Positions 52,706-60,081 are shown, counted from the first letter of the stretch. The stretch is DNA of 64,000 bases from an uncultured Microbacterium sp. (GCA_913774845.1 CAJYJO010000014.1:1-64000), one strand, 5' to 3'. Numbers and translations are program-made. The notes: generated by a model not told the origin, from the sequence alone.

Positions 52706-53529
52706 GCGGCACGCCCCGCGAAGACTTCCCACGCCCGGGCGACGCCGCCAGACCCGGCGAAGATGTCGGTGAAATCGTCCTGCGGCTCAGCGCCAAGCAG
52801 ATCGAACACCCACCGGCAGAACGCCGCCGGCTTCGCGCCGACGACGCGACCCGGCTCGGTTGTCCGAGCGCCCGGGCGGTACGCGAGCACGTCGACCCGT
52901 CGCGCGGATCCGAGCGACGCGTCAGCGGCGGCCACCAGCGACGCGTTCGCGGCCGCGCCACGCGACGCGTCGTGCTCGACGTCAGCCGCGACACGTCGCG
53001 TTCCGCCGGCACCGCGCGACGCGTCGGCCAGGTCCTCCGCTACGCGTTCACCTGGTCGACGCGACACCTTCTCGCCCGCCATGGTGGAACGCGACGCATC
53101 CCGCCGACCGCCCCAGTAGATCACCGGCTCCCACGCGTTCAGCGGGCCCGCGCTACGGGTCGGCCGTTCGCCGCGTACCCACGCCGCCACCCGAGATCCG
53201 GGAGGGCACAGCGCGAGCACCTCCTGCAGCGCGCGCGCCGACGTCGACAACGCCCACCCGTCGAATCCGTTGAGCTGCTCGACGAGACGCCTGTGATCGA
53301 CCTCCCCGGCGAAGTCCGGGTGATCGCCGTAGTACCGCCTCGACAGCCCCGGGTAGGGCGGGTCGGCGTAGGCCAGGCGCAAGACGTCGTCACCGCGGGC
53401 TCCCGCGACGCCTACACCCGAGTTGAACCGGTGGCGGGCCTGACGACAACGCACCGAGCAGCACACGGAGTCGCGACGGGCGGTCGCCGGGATCGGGCCG
53501 CGGCACCATGCGCACGCACGATCGCTCAT
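52702..53529 (-). CDS. Phage DNA methyltransferase (DPPY type)
   Basis: 275 residues. The catalytic motif DPPY appears in LAYADPPYPGLSRRYYG (about 55) and the SAM-binding motif DIFAGSGGVARAWE near the C-terminus (about 255), so the order is permuted, as in beta-class N4-cytosine/N6-adenine enzymes. The N-terminus carries a CAWC...CCSVRCRQARHRF zinc-like head seen in other phage methyltransferases. A central region (about 165-220) is full of DASR/DASL-type repeats (see findings). It may protect phage DNA from host restriction. No partner restriction gene is adjacent. Confidence 0.8.
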   Translation of the reverse strand: MSDRACAWCRGPIPATARRDSVCCSVRCRQARHRFNSGVGVAGARGDDVLRLAYADPPYPGLSRRYYGDHPDFAGEVDHRRLVEQLNGFDGWALSTSARALQEVLALCPPGSRVAAWVRGERPTRSAGPLNAWEPVIYWGGRRDASRSTMAGEKVSRRPGERVAEDLADASRGAGGTRRVAADVEHDASRGAAANASLVAAADASLGSARRVDVLAYRPGARTTEPGRVVGAKPAAFCRWVFDLLGAEPQDDFTDIFAGSGGVARAWEVFAGRAA

Positions 53530-53762
53530 CGTCGACCCCCTCGCCTGGACTCGCGAGCCCAGCCCTCGAATGCTGCAGTGCGCCACAGCCCACGGATGCC
53601 GAGAATGAGCAGCCAGGCGATAGCCGCCGGCCAGAGCGGCGCAGCGAACGCCCAGCGCGCGGCGGTCCGCCGCTCCTGCGGGCGATGCGCGAGCAGCCCC
53701 CCGAGGCACACGAACAGATAGATCGCGGCGGCCACGGCGTAGAGCGCGAGGTAGACGCTCAT
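53526..53762 (-). CDS. Small two-helix membrane protein
   Basis: 78 residues: MSVYLALYAVAAAIYLFVCL, HRPQERRTAARWAFAAPLWP, then IAWLLILGIRGLW. Two hydrophobic helices separated by a basic loop. It starts with ATG and overlaps neighbours by four bases on each side. One of several small membrane proteins in the early region. Function unknown. Confidence 0.6.
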   Translation of the reverse strand: MSVYLALYAVAAAIYLFVCLGGLLAHRPQERRTAARWAFAAPLWPAAIAWLLILGIRGLWRTAAFEGWARESRRGGRR

Positions 53763-54082
53763 CGGCGACCCCCTCGGCCGCGTCCTGTCGGGGCGGGTGC
53801 CGGCACCGCGGGCAGCCCGAGGCGCACCCGCTGCGTCTTGTGTGACTCGGTGATCTTCGAGCACAGCCCGGCCGCGTCGAGACGCAACGCCGGCTGCCCG
53901 CACAGCTTGCACTTCGGGTAATCGCCATGCATCCGGTCGATGCGGGCCGACGTCGCCGCCCACTCGCGGCGCAGGTGCTCGGTACGGCGGCCGTCGATCT
54001 TCGACCCGGCCTCGTCCCACCCTCCACGGGGCAGCGCCGCCACCTCGGGCGAGCAGCATCCCAGCTTGCACCCCTTCGTCAC
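53759..54082 (-). CDS. Zinc-finger-like small phage protein
   Basis: 107 residues from a GTG overlapping the upstream stop (GTGA). Cysteine groups CKLGCCSPE and CKLCGQPALRLDAAGLCSK suggest zinc binding. A helical charged stretch (GSKIDGRRTEHLRREWAATS, ARIDRMHGDY) separates them. It ends in a Pro/Gly/Arg-rich tail. Function unknown. Confidence 0.6.
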   Translation of the reverse strand: MTKGCKLGCCSPEVAALPRGGWDEAGSKIDGRRTEHLRREWAATSARIDRMHGDYPKCKLCGQPALRLDAAGLCSKITESHKTQRVRLGLPAVPAPAPTGRGRGGRR

Positions 54083-54375
54083 GACGCCCACCACTCCTCC
54101 TCCTGCCCGGCAACCCACTGCCGTTCGAACTCCGCATACGTCACCCGCGGGTGCTCCTCCCAGTGCTCTACGAGCTCCGGGGACGCGTACGCGTACGCCC
54201 GCACCGCCGGCCCCATGAACAGCGACACCGCGTCGACCCCCCGCCGACGACCGCGCTCGTTCAGCAGCGCGCCGTTCGTCGCGACCTCCGCCCGGGTGTA
54301 CGCCGAATGCAGCACCTCGTCGAACGCCTCCCGACACTCGCGCCATACGGCGAACGCCTCCGAAATCACGCTCAC
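54079..54375 (-). CDS. Hypothetical early phage protein
   Basis: 98 residues from a GTG at 54375 that overlaps the upstream stop. Helical: MSVISEAFAVWRECREAFDE, VLHSAYTRAEVATNGALL, ASPELVEHWEEHPRVTYAEF. The end is very rich in Trp and acidic residues. No family recognised. Confidence 0.55.
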   Translation of the reverse strand: MSVISEAFAVWRECREAFDEVLHSAYTRAEVATNGALLNERGRRRGVDAVSLFMGPAVRAYAYASPELVEHWEEHPRVTYAEFERQWVAGQEEEWWAS

Positions 54376-54527
54376 GCACGCCGCCCCCTCCGCACCCGGC
54401 CGATAGCCTCGGCGAGCAGCACCTCGAACGCCCACAGCGCCGCGATGAGCATCGCCAACCGGTTGCCCTCGAACGCCGAGAGCACGGATGCCGTCGACAT
54501 GCCGAGGTAGAACACCGCCGCATTCAT
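54372..54527 (-). CDS. Small single-span membrane protein
   Basis: 51 residues: MNAAVFYLGMSTASVLSAFE, a hydrophobic helix NRLAMLIAALWAFEVLLAEA and a basic tail IGRVRRGRRA. Start ATG overlaps the HNH stop (4 bases) and the next start overlaps its stop. Its frame continues upstream without good coding, so the ATG at 54527 is chosen. Confidence 0.55.
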   Translation of the reverse strand: MNAAVFYLGMSTASVLSAFEGNRLAMLIAALWAFEVLLAEAIGRVRRGRRA

Positions 54528-54952
54528 GCCGCCATCTCCTCTTCGTCGGGCTCGTCGGCGGGCGCGTAGCTGCCGTCGTTGTCGAGCCGCACCCACCCGT
54601 GCAGGTAGTGCTTCAGGGGCACGTCGACCGGGCGGCGGATACCGATCCGGGAGACGCTGAAACCGAGGCGCTCGGGCACCTTCTCGTCGGTGACGTCGCC
54701 GTGGCATCCAGTCGTGCCGGTGCCGCACAGCAGGACACCGTTCGCGGCGAGAGCCAGGTACGCGCGAGGCTGCACCTGACCCTTGCGGGCGCGCTTCACG
54801 CCGCCCATGCCGCGATCCTCCCGGTGGTGCACCGACCACGTCTCGCCGCGGTGCATCCGCACCAGCCACCGGCCGCACATCGCGCACCGGCCGCGGTCCC
54901 GCTCCCAGATCAGGTCAACCGTTGCGGGCTTGAACTCCGCGGGGCCGGTCAC
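54524..54952 (-). CDS. HNH endonuclease
   Basis: 142 residues from a GTG overlapping the upstream stop. HNH motif: RDRGRCAMCGRW, WSVHHREDRGMGG, GVLLCGTGTTGCHGD. This is the second HNH nuclease of the phage, in the early region instead of near the terminase, so it may be a homing-type or recombination-associated nuclease. It has the two zinc-binding CxxC/CxxxC pairs. Confidence 0.85.
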   Translation of the reverse strand: MTGPAEFKPATVDLIWERDRGRCAMCGRWLVRMHRGETWSVHHREDRGMGGVKRARKGQVQPRAYLALAANGVLLCGTGTTGCHGDVTDEKVPERLGFSVSRIGIRRPVDVPLKHYLHGWVRLDNDGSYAPADEPDEEEMAA

Positions 54953-55116
54953 GAGAGCGCCCGCTCGAGCGACGCGCCGATCAACATCGACGCGACGACC
55001 ATGCACACCAGGAACAGGGCGAAGAGTTGCCACTCGCGCGCTCGCGCGGTGCCGACGAGCAGCGGGACGACGAACGCCATCACGAGCACGGCGACCATGA
55101 TCACCGCCGCGGTCAT
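54949..55116 (-). CDS. Small two-helix membrane protein
   Basis: 55 residues: MTAAVIMVAVLVMAFVVPLL, a basic turn TARAREWQ, then LFALFLVCMVVASMLIGASL. Two helices form a hairpin. It overlaps HNH and the next upstream gene by four bases each. Such pairs are common as early membrane proteins in actinophages; function unknown. Confidence 0.55.
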   Translation of the reverse strand: MTAAVIMVAVLVMAFVVPLLVGTARAREWQLFALFLVCMVVASMLIGASLERALS

Positions 55117-55799
55117 CGGGCACCACCTCGGGTCTCGGGCGCGGCGAGGCGCGGCACGTTCGCGGCCGGCGGGCGCGGCACCGGGCCGGGCATCCCCGCC
55201 ACCTCGGGACGGTTGACCTTGTCCCACTCGCGGGCAAGGGACTCGAGCGCCAACTCGGTAGCGGCGTCTAGATGCACCTCGGGGGCCGGCTCGCCGTCCG
55301 CGGGCTCGACCGGCGCGGGCGCGGCGGCGCGGGCGCGAGGCTTGCCCGGGTCGGGGCGGTCACCGATGACGTCGGCGAAGGCGCGGGCGAGCGCGGCGCG
55401 CAGCACGTACGACTCGAGACGCTCCGTGGGGTTGGCCTCCCAGATGTCGCACCAGCGGCGGCCGTCATCGGTGAGCGCCGTCTCGCCCGGGATCGCCTCG
55501 ACCCATCGGCGATAGAGAACCGTCTCGACGCCGTCGCGGCGGACAGTCGCACGCGCGGCGACCGGCGGCTCGGCGTGCAGCCACAGCGGCACCCACGTGA
55601 CGCCATCGGCGGTGAACTCGACAGGGTCGATCTCGAGCAGAGAGCCCGTCGAGAGCGCGAGGCGAGTGTAGAGGGCGAGGGTCTGCGCGACGTCGTCGAC
55701 CGGGGCCAGAGCGGGCGCGGGCGCGCTGCTGTCACCGGGGCGACGAACACGCGACGCCCGTGTCTCAGCGGGGATGACGATCGAATCGATATCGGTCAT
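55113..55799 (-). CDS. Possible RecT/Bet-like single-strand annealing protein
   Basis: 228 residues. The segment VEFTADGVTWVPLWLHAEPP, then WCDIWEANPTERLESYVLRA, ALARAFADVIGDRPDP resembles the C-terminal part of RecT/Bet family annealing proteins (W..W..xP..ML...A...A.R.AFPD). It starts with ATG overlapping the stop of the ExoVIII-like nuclease, the usual exonuclease/annealase pairing. The core is shorter than in typical RecT (~270-330 residues), so this is a tentative call. Confidence 0.45.
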   Translation of the reverse strand: MTDIDSIVIPAETRASRVRRPGDSSAPAPALAPVDDVAQTLALYTRLALSTGSLLEIDPVEFTADGVTWVPLWLHAEPPVAARATVRRDGVETVLYRRWVEAIPGETALTDDGRRWCDIWEANPTERLESYVLRAALARAFADVIGDRPDPGKPRARAAAPAPVEPADGEPAPEVHLDAATELALESLAREWDKVNRPEVAGMPGPVPRPPAANVPRLAAPETRGGAR

Positions 55800-56731
55800 G
55801 CGGTCAGCACTCCTAAGCCTTCGTTGTGGTCGTAGACCGCCCAGTTCGGCGGGATCGCGATCTGCAGTTCTTGCGGGTAGCCGGGCCACTCGCCCGACTC
55901 GATGCCGGCGGCGAAGCGGCGGCGCGCCTCGGCCGCCCCGGCGTAGCCCATCTCGAGGTACTCGCGGCCGAGCACGTACGTCGCCGTCAGATAGGGCGGC
56001 TCCTTCTCGACGACCACGAACACGAACTGGTCGACTTCGCCGCCGGCCGCGGCGAGGGTGTCGAGATAGTGGCCGACCTGGACGTGATAGCCGAGCTCGG
56101 CGACCGTCTTCGAGAACTTCACGGGCGTCGCCAGGCCGTGCTTCGTCTTCAGGTCGACGGCGAACCGGCGGCCCGAGCCGGTGCCGAGGTAGTCGAACCG
56201 GCACCGCTGCTCGATACCGGTCTCGGCGTCGCGGGAGAACACCGACAGTTCGGCGTCGCCCTCCTGCTCGAACATCACGCGGGCCATCGCGTTTGCCAGC
56301 ACCGATTCGGCCATCGCGTCCACCTCGGCGATCTCGTGCGCCTTCAGCGGGATCGCGTTCGACGCGCGGGCCATCTCCACCCACCACTTCGCGGCGACGC
56401 TCGAGATGGCGCGGTTCGGACCCGACAGCAGCCGGTCGGGGATCTCGACGACGTCCCACCCCGTGCCGAGCACCTTCGCGTGCACCGCCGAGCCGACGTC
56501 ATACGCCTTCTTGTGCGGCGGCTTGTTCCTCATCCAGTGGGCGAAGCGGGCGGGCGCCTGCAGCAGCTGCCGGGCACCGGTCGACGACAGGGCCGAGTGA
56601 GCGTGATAGATCACCTCGTCGAGATCGGGCACGAACCCCTCGAATGCGAGGCTGCTCTCGAGCGCGTCACCGAGAGCGACGATCTGCGCGCCCGCGCGGT
56701 ACTCCCCGGGCGCGACGGCCTCCGCACTCAC
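55796..56731 (-). CDS. ExoVIII/RecE-type PD-(D/E)XK nuclease
   Basis: 311 residues. Motifs: HSALSSTGARQLLQAPARFA, AYDVGSAVHAKVLG (the family's GxxxH motif), FDYLGTGSGRRFAVDLKTKH (PD-(D/E)XK core with D and K), VAELGYHVQVGHYLDTLAA and EKEPPYLTATYVLG. This is the RecE/DUF3799 type of 5'-3' exonuclease. It starts with GTG overlapping the upstream stop. With the following gene it would form a phage recombination pair. Confidence 0.85.
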   Translation of the reverse strand: MSAEAVAPGEYRAGAQIVALGDALESSLAFEGFVPDLDEVIYHAHSALSSTGARQLLQAPARFAHWMRNKPPHKKAYDVGSAVHAKVLGTGWDVVEIPDRLLSGPNRAISSVAAKWWVEMARASNAIPLKAHEIAEVDAMAESVLANAMARVMFEQEGDAELSVFSRDAETGIEQRCRFDYLGTGSGRRFAVDLKTKHGLATPVKFSKTVAELGYHVQVGHYLDTLAAAGGEVDQFVFVVVEKEPPYLTATYVLGREYLEMGYAGAAEARRRFAAGIESGEWPGYPQELQIAIPPNWAVYDHNEGLGVLTA

Positions 56732-57063
56732 GATCTGCGCCCCGTTTTGAAGGACGGCGACGACTTACCGGGGCGCCGCCCACCCTCGTGCCCTAGACGG
56801 GTCCACGGATCACGAGCGACGCCAGGATCTTCGCGCCGGTCACCAGACCGAGCCCCTCCGGGCGCCCTCGCGACCACCGCCGCGACGGCACCTTCGATGC
56901 CTTTACGAACTTGACCCCGGCGCGCTTTCGCGCTTTGCGTTCGGACGTCCCCACGGGCGCCCCTTTTCTTGCGTCGGTCCAGGTGCCACTGCAGAGCCAG
57001 CCACGCGAACAGCGCGCCCGCGATCGGCAGCCCCAGCTGCGGCGGGAAGTAGTCAGGATTCAT
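56728..57063 (-). CDS. Small single-span membrane protein with basic tail
   Basis: 111 residues: MNPDYFPPQLGLPIAGALFA is an N-terminal hydrophobic helix, then a long Arg/Lys-rich tail (HLDRRKKRGARGDVR, GEGVA-like, ending FKTGRRS). The ATG overlaps the upstream gene stop by four bases and the next gene's GTG overlaps its stop. Nucleic-acid or membrane contact is possible. Function unknown. Confidence 0.5.
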   Translation of the reverse strand: MNPDYFPPQLGLPIAGALFAWLALQWHLDRRKKRGARGDVRTQSAKARRGQVRKGIEGAVAAVVARAPGGARSGDRREDPGVARDPWTRLGHEGGRRPGKSSPSFKTGRRS

Positions 57064-57707
57064 GCGGACACCTCGACGGCTTCCCAGTTCGGGTCGCCCT
57101 TCAGTCGTGCGACGACGCGCGCCGCGAGCAGCACCGGGTCGGTCGACTCGTCCACATGGCTGAGCGAGTCGATCAGATCGCGCAGCATCACGTTCGTCAT
57201 CCGGTGGGCGCAGCGGGTCATCGTCGCGGCGGCGATGGGCTTGCCCCGGCGGCCGTAGTCGATGGCCCAGTTCAGAAGGTGCGCGATCCCCTGCTGCGCG
57301 TCGTGCTCTTCGTCGTAACCCCGTTCGATCTGACGGGCGCGCTCGGCGTCCATCTGCTCGGACCATTCGTCAACGGTGGGGGTGACCGTCCCGCGCGGGC
57401 GGACCTCGAACGCGGGGCTGTGCTTGTTGATTGCCCGGCTTCGCGCCTCGACAGCCTCGGGGTCGATGGGTTCCGTACCGCGCCCCGGGCCGACCCAGCC
57501 GTCAAGTCCGGTGGCGTTGCCGTCGTCCCAGATTGCTTCCAGCGCTTCGCGTACGTCGTCGGCGGGCGGTGTGGACATCGCTTCGACAACTACGGCGACA
57601 TCGGCGACTCGCACGACCTGACTAGCGCCGCCGTACATCGCGGCATGCGTCGTGATCGACCTCAGACGTGACAGCGCGTCCGTGAGCAGTGCGGGTTTGG
57701 TGTTCAC
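57060..57707 (-). CDS. Hypothetical early phage protein
   Basis: 215 residues from GTG at 57707 with an AGGAGG site. Blocks: NTKPALLTDALSRLRSITTH, VREALEAIWDDGNATGLDGW, DEWSEQMDAERARQIERGYD, QGIAHLLNWAIDYGRRGKPI. It looks like a soluble helical protein, possibly of the phage DUF type with an ERARQIERGYD-like motif. The 5' open extension to 57932 lacks a good start. Confidence 0.65.
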   Translation of the reverse strand: MNTKPALLTDALSRLRSITTHAAMYGGASQVVRVADVAVVVEAMSTPPADDVREALEAIWDDGNATGLDGWVGPGRGTEPIDPEAVEARSRAINKHSPAFEVRPRGTVTPTVDEWSEQMDAERARQIERGYDEEHDAQQGIAHLLNWAIDYGRRGKPIAAATMTRCAHRMTNVMLRDLIDSLSHVDESTDPVLLAARVVARLKGDPNWEAVEVSA

Positions 57708-57780
57708 TTCGACCTCCTGGGGTCGGTTGCGGGCAGCACGGAACATCGGCCGTGTCGCCGGGAGGGTGAGAGGTGGGGGT

Positions 57781-58092
57781 TTAGCGGGCGAGCGCCCAGA
57801 CTTCGGCGCGGCGGGTGCCGGTCGGGCCGGGCACGTACCGCGGCTCGCGGCGCAGCCAGTGCTTGCGCTCGAGTTCGGGGCAGCAGGACCGCAGTCGCTG
57901 GTCGGAGTAGGTCGAGCCGAGACGGCGGCCAAGGGCGACGACCTCGTGCTCAGCGAGGGCCGTCACGCCGTCGTCGCGGGCAATCTCGAAGATGGCGAGC
58001 ACTTCCATCTGCGAGCGGGCGAGATCCGTGTCGGCGACCGCCTCGGCCGAGGTCACCGGGTCGGCATCCCGAGTGCGGAGCGTGACACCCAT
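57781..58092 (-). CDS. Winged-helix-like early phage protein
   Basis: 103 residues: MGVTLRTRDADPVTSAEAVA, then SQMEVLAIFEIARDDGVTAL, AEHEVVALGRRLGSTYSDQR, LRREPRYVPGPTGTRRAEVW. The order helix-helix-beta-hairpin suggests a winged helix DNA-binding domain, like those near the start of phage early operons. The ATG overlaps the previous stop. Confidence 0.55.
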   Translation of the reverse strand: MGVTLRTRDADPVTSAEAVADTDLARSQMEVLAIFEIARDDGVTALAEHEVVALGRRLGSTYSDQRLRSCCPELERKHWLRREPRYVPGPTGTRRAEVWALAR

Positions 58093-58268
58093 CAGGCGGC
58101 CTCCCCCGCGCCTCGGCGCTCGGCGTACCGGTCGACACGATCGAAGCGCTTCGCCGCTCGGGCCTGACGGGCGATCCGCTCCTCACGCTCCGTCCGCACA
58201 CGGTGCGACTCGGCCGCGGTGTGCACCGGCTTGCCCGGGATCGCCACCGCGCGGACGGTGCCGCTCAC
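58092..58268 (-). CDS. Small basic phage protein
   Basis: 58 residues from GTG at 58268: MSGTVRAVAIPGKPVHTAAE, then a strongly basic helical tail (SHRVRTEREERIARQARAAK). The TGA overlaps the next ATG (ATGA) and the GTG overlaps the previous stop, so the chain of coupled genes is complete. The basic helix suggests nucleic-acid contact. Function unknown. Confidence 0.55.
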   Translation of the reverse strand: MSGTVRAVAIPGKPVHTAAESHRVRTEREERIARQARAAKRFDRVDRYAERRGAGEAA

Positions 58269-58570
58269 AGGTCGATCTTCCGGGTGAAGCCGTGCGTGCG
58301 CTCGGCGGCCTGCTCGGCGATCACGCCAGCGAGCAGCCGGGCGGCGCGCTGCGACGCGAGCGCATAGTCGCGCTCGTACCCGTCACCGGCGATCACGCTG
58401 TGCACGGTCGCGAGCGCCATACGGTCGCGCTCCACGCGCAGCGCCTCGTCATGCAGGGCGGCGGCAGCGGCATCCGAGAGACGCAGCGAACGTGACAGCA
58501 CCTCGCGGTGCGTCGGCGCGACCGGGGCCGGGCGGTCGACGACCAGCGTCTCGACCTTCTCGGCGCTCAC
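58265..58570 (-). CDS. Hypothetical early phage protein
   Basis: 101 residues from a GTG overlapping the upstream stop. Helical, with REVLSRSLRLSDAAAAALHD, VERDRMALATVHSVIAGDGY and ERDYALASQRAARLLAGVIA. No known motif. It lies in the tight early operon. Confidence 0.55.
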   Translation of the reverse strand: MSAEKVETLVVDRPAPVAPTHREVLSRSLRLSDAAAAALHDEALRVERDRMALATVHSVIAGDGYERDYALASQRAARLLAGVIAEQAAERTHGFTRKIDL

Positions 58571-58908
58571 TGAGCGACCTCGAACCGGCGCGCGTAGAAG
58601 TCGGCCGCCTCCCCGTCGAGCACGGGGTTGACCTTCGGGTGAGCCTCGACGAACGCGCGGTGCGCCTCCGCGACGTCGCCAACCTCGCTCGGAAATCCGA
58701 CGTACGCGAGGCGGGAGAGCAGCGCGCGGGAGAGCGCGAGCGTCTCGACTGCGGTGAGGTAGCGGACGCCGTCACGCTGCTGCATGACGACGACGCGCTG
58801 CCCGTCGATCATGGTCGTGTCGATCGTGAACGTGTCGCTGTCGAACTGCGCATCGACGACGACGGCGACGGGCCGCTCGGCCGTGGGAATGGTGATGGGA
58901 ACCGGCAT
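58567..58908 (-). CDS. Hypothetical early phage protein
   Basis: 113 residues. Beta-rich start (MPVPITIPTAERPVAVVVDA, FDSDTFTIDTTMIDGQRVVV) followed by a helical part (AVETLALSRALLSRLAYVGF, GEAADFYARRFEVAQ). The ATG lies 33 bases after the excisionase-like gene, with GAAGGGC as a possible ribosome site. Function unknown. Confidence 0.6.
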   Translation of the reverse strand: MPVPITIPTAERPVAVVVDAQFDSDTFTIDTTMIDGQRVVVMQQRDGVRYLTAVETLALSRALLSRLAYVGFPSEVGDVAEAHRAFVEAHPKVNPVLDGEAADFYARRFEVAQ

Positions 58909-58941
58909 TGGTCTGCCCTTCGGGGTGCGGTGAGGTTGGGG

Positions 58942-59163
58942 TCAGGCGCTGCGGCGCAGCGGAGTGACGTTCGTGACGGCCTGATGTACGCACTTCGCGC
59001 CGGCCATGTAGGCCGACAAGCAGCCCTCGGAGATGAGCCACCGGCCACCGTCGACCCGCTGCGTGCCGTGCAGGGTCTTGTCGACGAGATCGCGGCGGAT
59101 GGTCACGACGTGACGGCGCGCAATCTTCGCGGCCTCGGCGGGCGTGTACTGCTGCTCGAGCAC
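58942..59163 (-). CDS. Excisionase-like helix-turn-helix protein
   Basis: 73 residues from GTG at 59163. YTPAEAAKIARRHVVTIRRD is an Xis/MerR-type helix-turn-helix, followed by a beta wing DGGRWLISEGCLSAYMAG. The size and the place directly after the Cro-like gene at the head of the lytic operon fit an excisionase or early activator. There is one base between the previous stop and this start, so translation is coupled. Confidence 0.7.
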   Translation of the reverse strand: MLEQQYTPAEAAKIARRHVVTIRRDLVDKTLHGTQRVDGGRWLISEGCLSAYMAGAKCVHQAVTNVTPLRRSA

Positions 59164-59164
59164 G

Positions 59165-59425
59165 TCACGCCGCCTTCGCGACCAGGAGCTCAGCCGCGTA
59201 CGTCTCGCCGGCCATCACGGCGCGAGCAAGGTCGGGAGCGTGCGTCGCCGTCGCTTCGGCAATCGCCGACACTTCGGTTAGGCTCGCGGTCTCCGGGTGA
59301 TCGAGACGACGCTGCAACGTCGAACGCGAGATGCCGGTGACATGTGAGAGTGCCTGGACTGACAGCCCGGACCTGAGGCGTGCGGCCTCGAGGGGGCTGA
59401 TTTCCAATTGGGAATCGTTCTGCAT
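59165..59425 (-). CDS. Cro-like helix-turn-helix protein, first gene of the lytic operon
   Basis: 86 residues. LRSGLSVQALSHVTGISRST is a helix-turn-helix, and the rest is helical (LTEVSAIAEATATHAPDLAR). It is divergent to the repressor gene at 59597 across an operator array; operator 1 of that array overlaps the codons for SQLE. This is the classical Cro place. On minus strand TTGACT (59544-59539) with TAGTGC 18 bases on (59520-59515) is a possible promoter. Confidence 0.75.
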   Translation of the reverse strand: MQNDSQLEISPLEAARLRSGLSVQALSHVTGISRSTLQRRLDHPETASLTEVSAIAEATATHAPDLARAVMAGETYAAELLVAKAA

Positions 59426-59584
59426 GCGAGCACTCTACGATGCCCAAATGGAAATCACGCAAATCGACGACCGCCTCGGCGTGTCGCCCATTTGGAGACA
59501 GGGTTTCCATTTGGGCACTACACGACCAGTGCCGCGGCAGTCAAGAGTCGTTCCCCAATTGGGTATTCACTGCCCATTTGGGCA
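59401..59584. promoter_or_regulatory. Immunity operator array (six 14-base near-palindromes)
   Basis: Six sites matching TGCCCAWWTGGGCA: 59401-59414 (TTTCCAATTGGGAA), 59441-59454 (TGCCCAAATGGAAA), 59485-59498 (CGCCCATTTGGAGA), 59504-59517 (TTTCCATTTGGGCA), 59552-59565 (TCCCCAATTGGGTA) and 59571-59584 (TGCCCATTTGGGCA). Sites 3/4 and 5/6 are each 19 bases apart. Site 4 overlaps the likely -10 of the lytic promoter and site 6 lies 12 bases before the repressor start, so both directions can be controlled. Sites are seen directly; the binding protein is inferred. Confidence 0.8.
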
Positions 59585-59596
59585 TAGCATGGGGCA

Positions 59597-59848
59597 GTGC
59601 CCGCAAGACAGCTGACTGACCTCGACCACGCCGCGTCGCGCTACCTGCGCACGCGCGCCGCAGACCGCGGCATCACGCAGAAGGAACTCGCGCTAGCCGC
59701 CGACATCCCGCCGTCGACCTTCAATCGCTACTGGAAGGGCACACGATCCATGTCGCTGGGCGACCTCAAAGCCCTTATCTCAGCCCTCGGCGACACGCTC
59801 GACGAGGGACTCGCGGAGATCGAGCGCCTCCTCGTCGAATCGGAGTAG
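59597..59848 (+). CDS. XRE-type phage repressor-like protein
   Basis: 83 residues from GTG at 59597. RGITQKELALAADIPPSTFN, RYWKGTRSMSLGDLKALISA is a complete XRE helix-turn-helix with the following helix. It lies 12 bases after operator 6. The product is short, without a cleavable C-terminal domain, so induction would not follow the RecA/LexA route of lambda. The role as immunity repressor is inferred from position. Confidence 0.75.
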   Translation: MPARQLTDLDHAASRYLRTRAADRGITQKELALAADIPPSTFNRYWKGTRSMSLGDLKALISALGDTLDEGLAEIERLLVESE

Positions 59849-60081
59849 GACCGCCATTGTGTCCAACACTCCCCGCCCCTGCTGCCGACAGAGCTCAGCC
59901 ACCTCGCCGAGCGTCATCGCTCGAACCCGCGCCAACTTCCCCGCCGCAAGCTCGCCAGCGTCCATCATTTCCGCACCCCTTCGCCCCAGCCCCCTGGCCG
60001 GCGACGAAAGCGATACTATGCGATTTTGCATACCACTCGGCGCGCTTCGCTATCCTTCGCGACTCGCCATACGTTCACAAC

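Noticed and set aside
59857-60081. N-terminal extension of the second HTH protein to 59857
   Set aside because: The extension is rich in Pro/Ala/Ser with poor codon use and no ribosome site. The HTH domain begins only after 60082.
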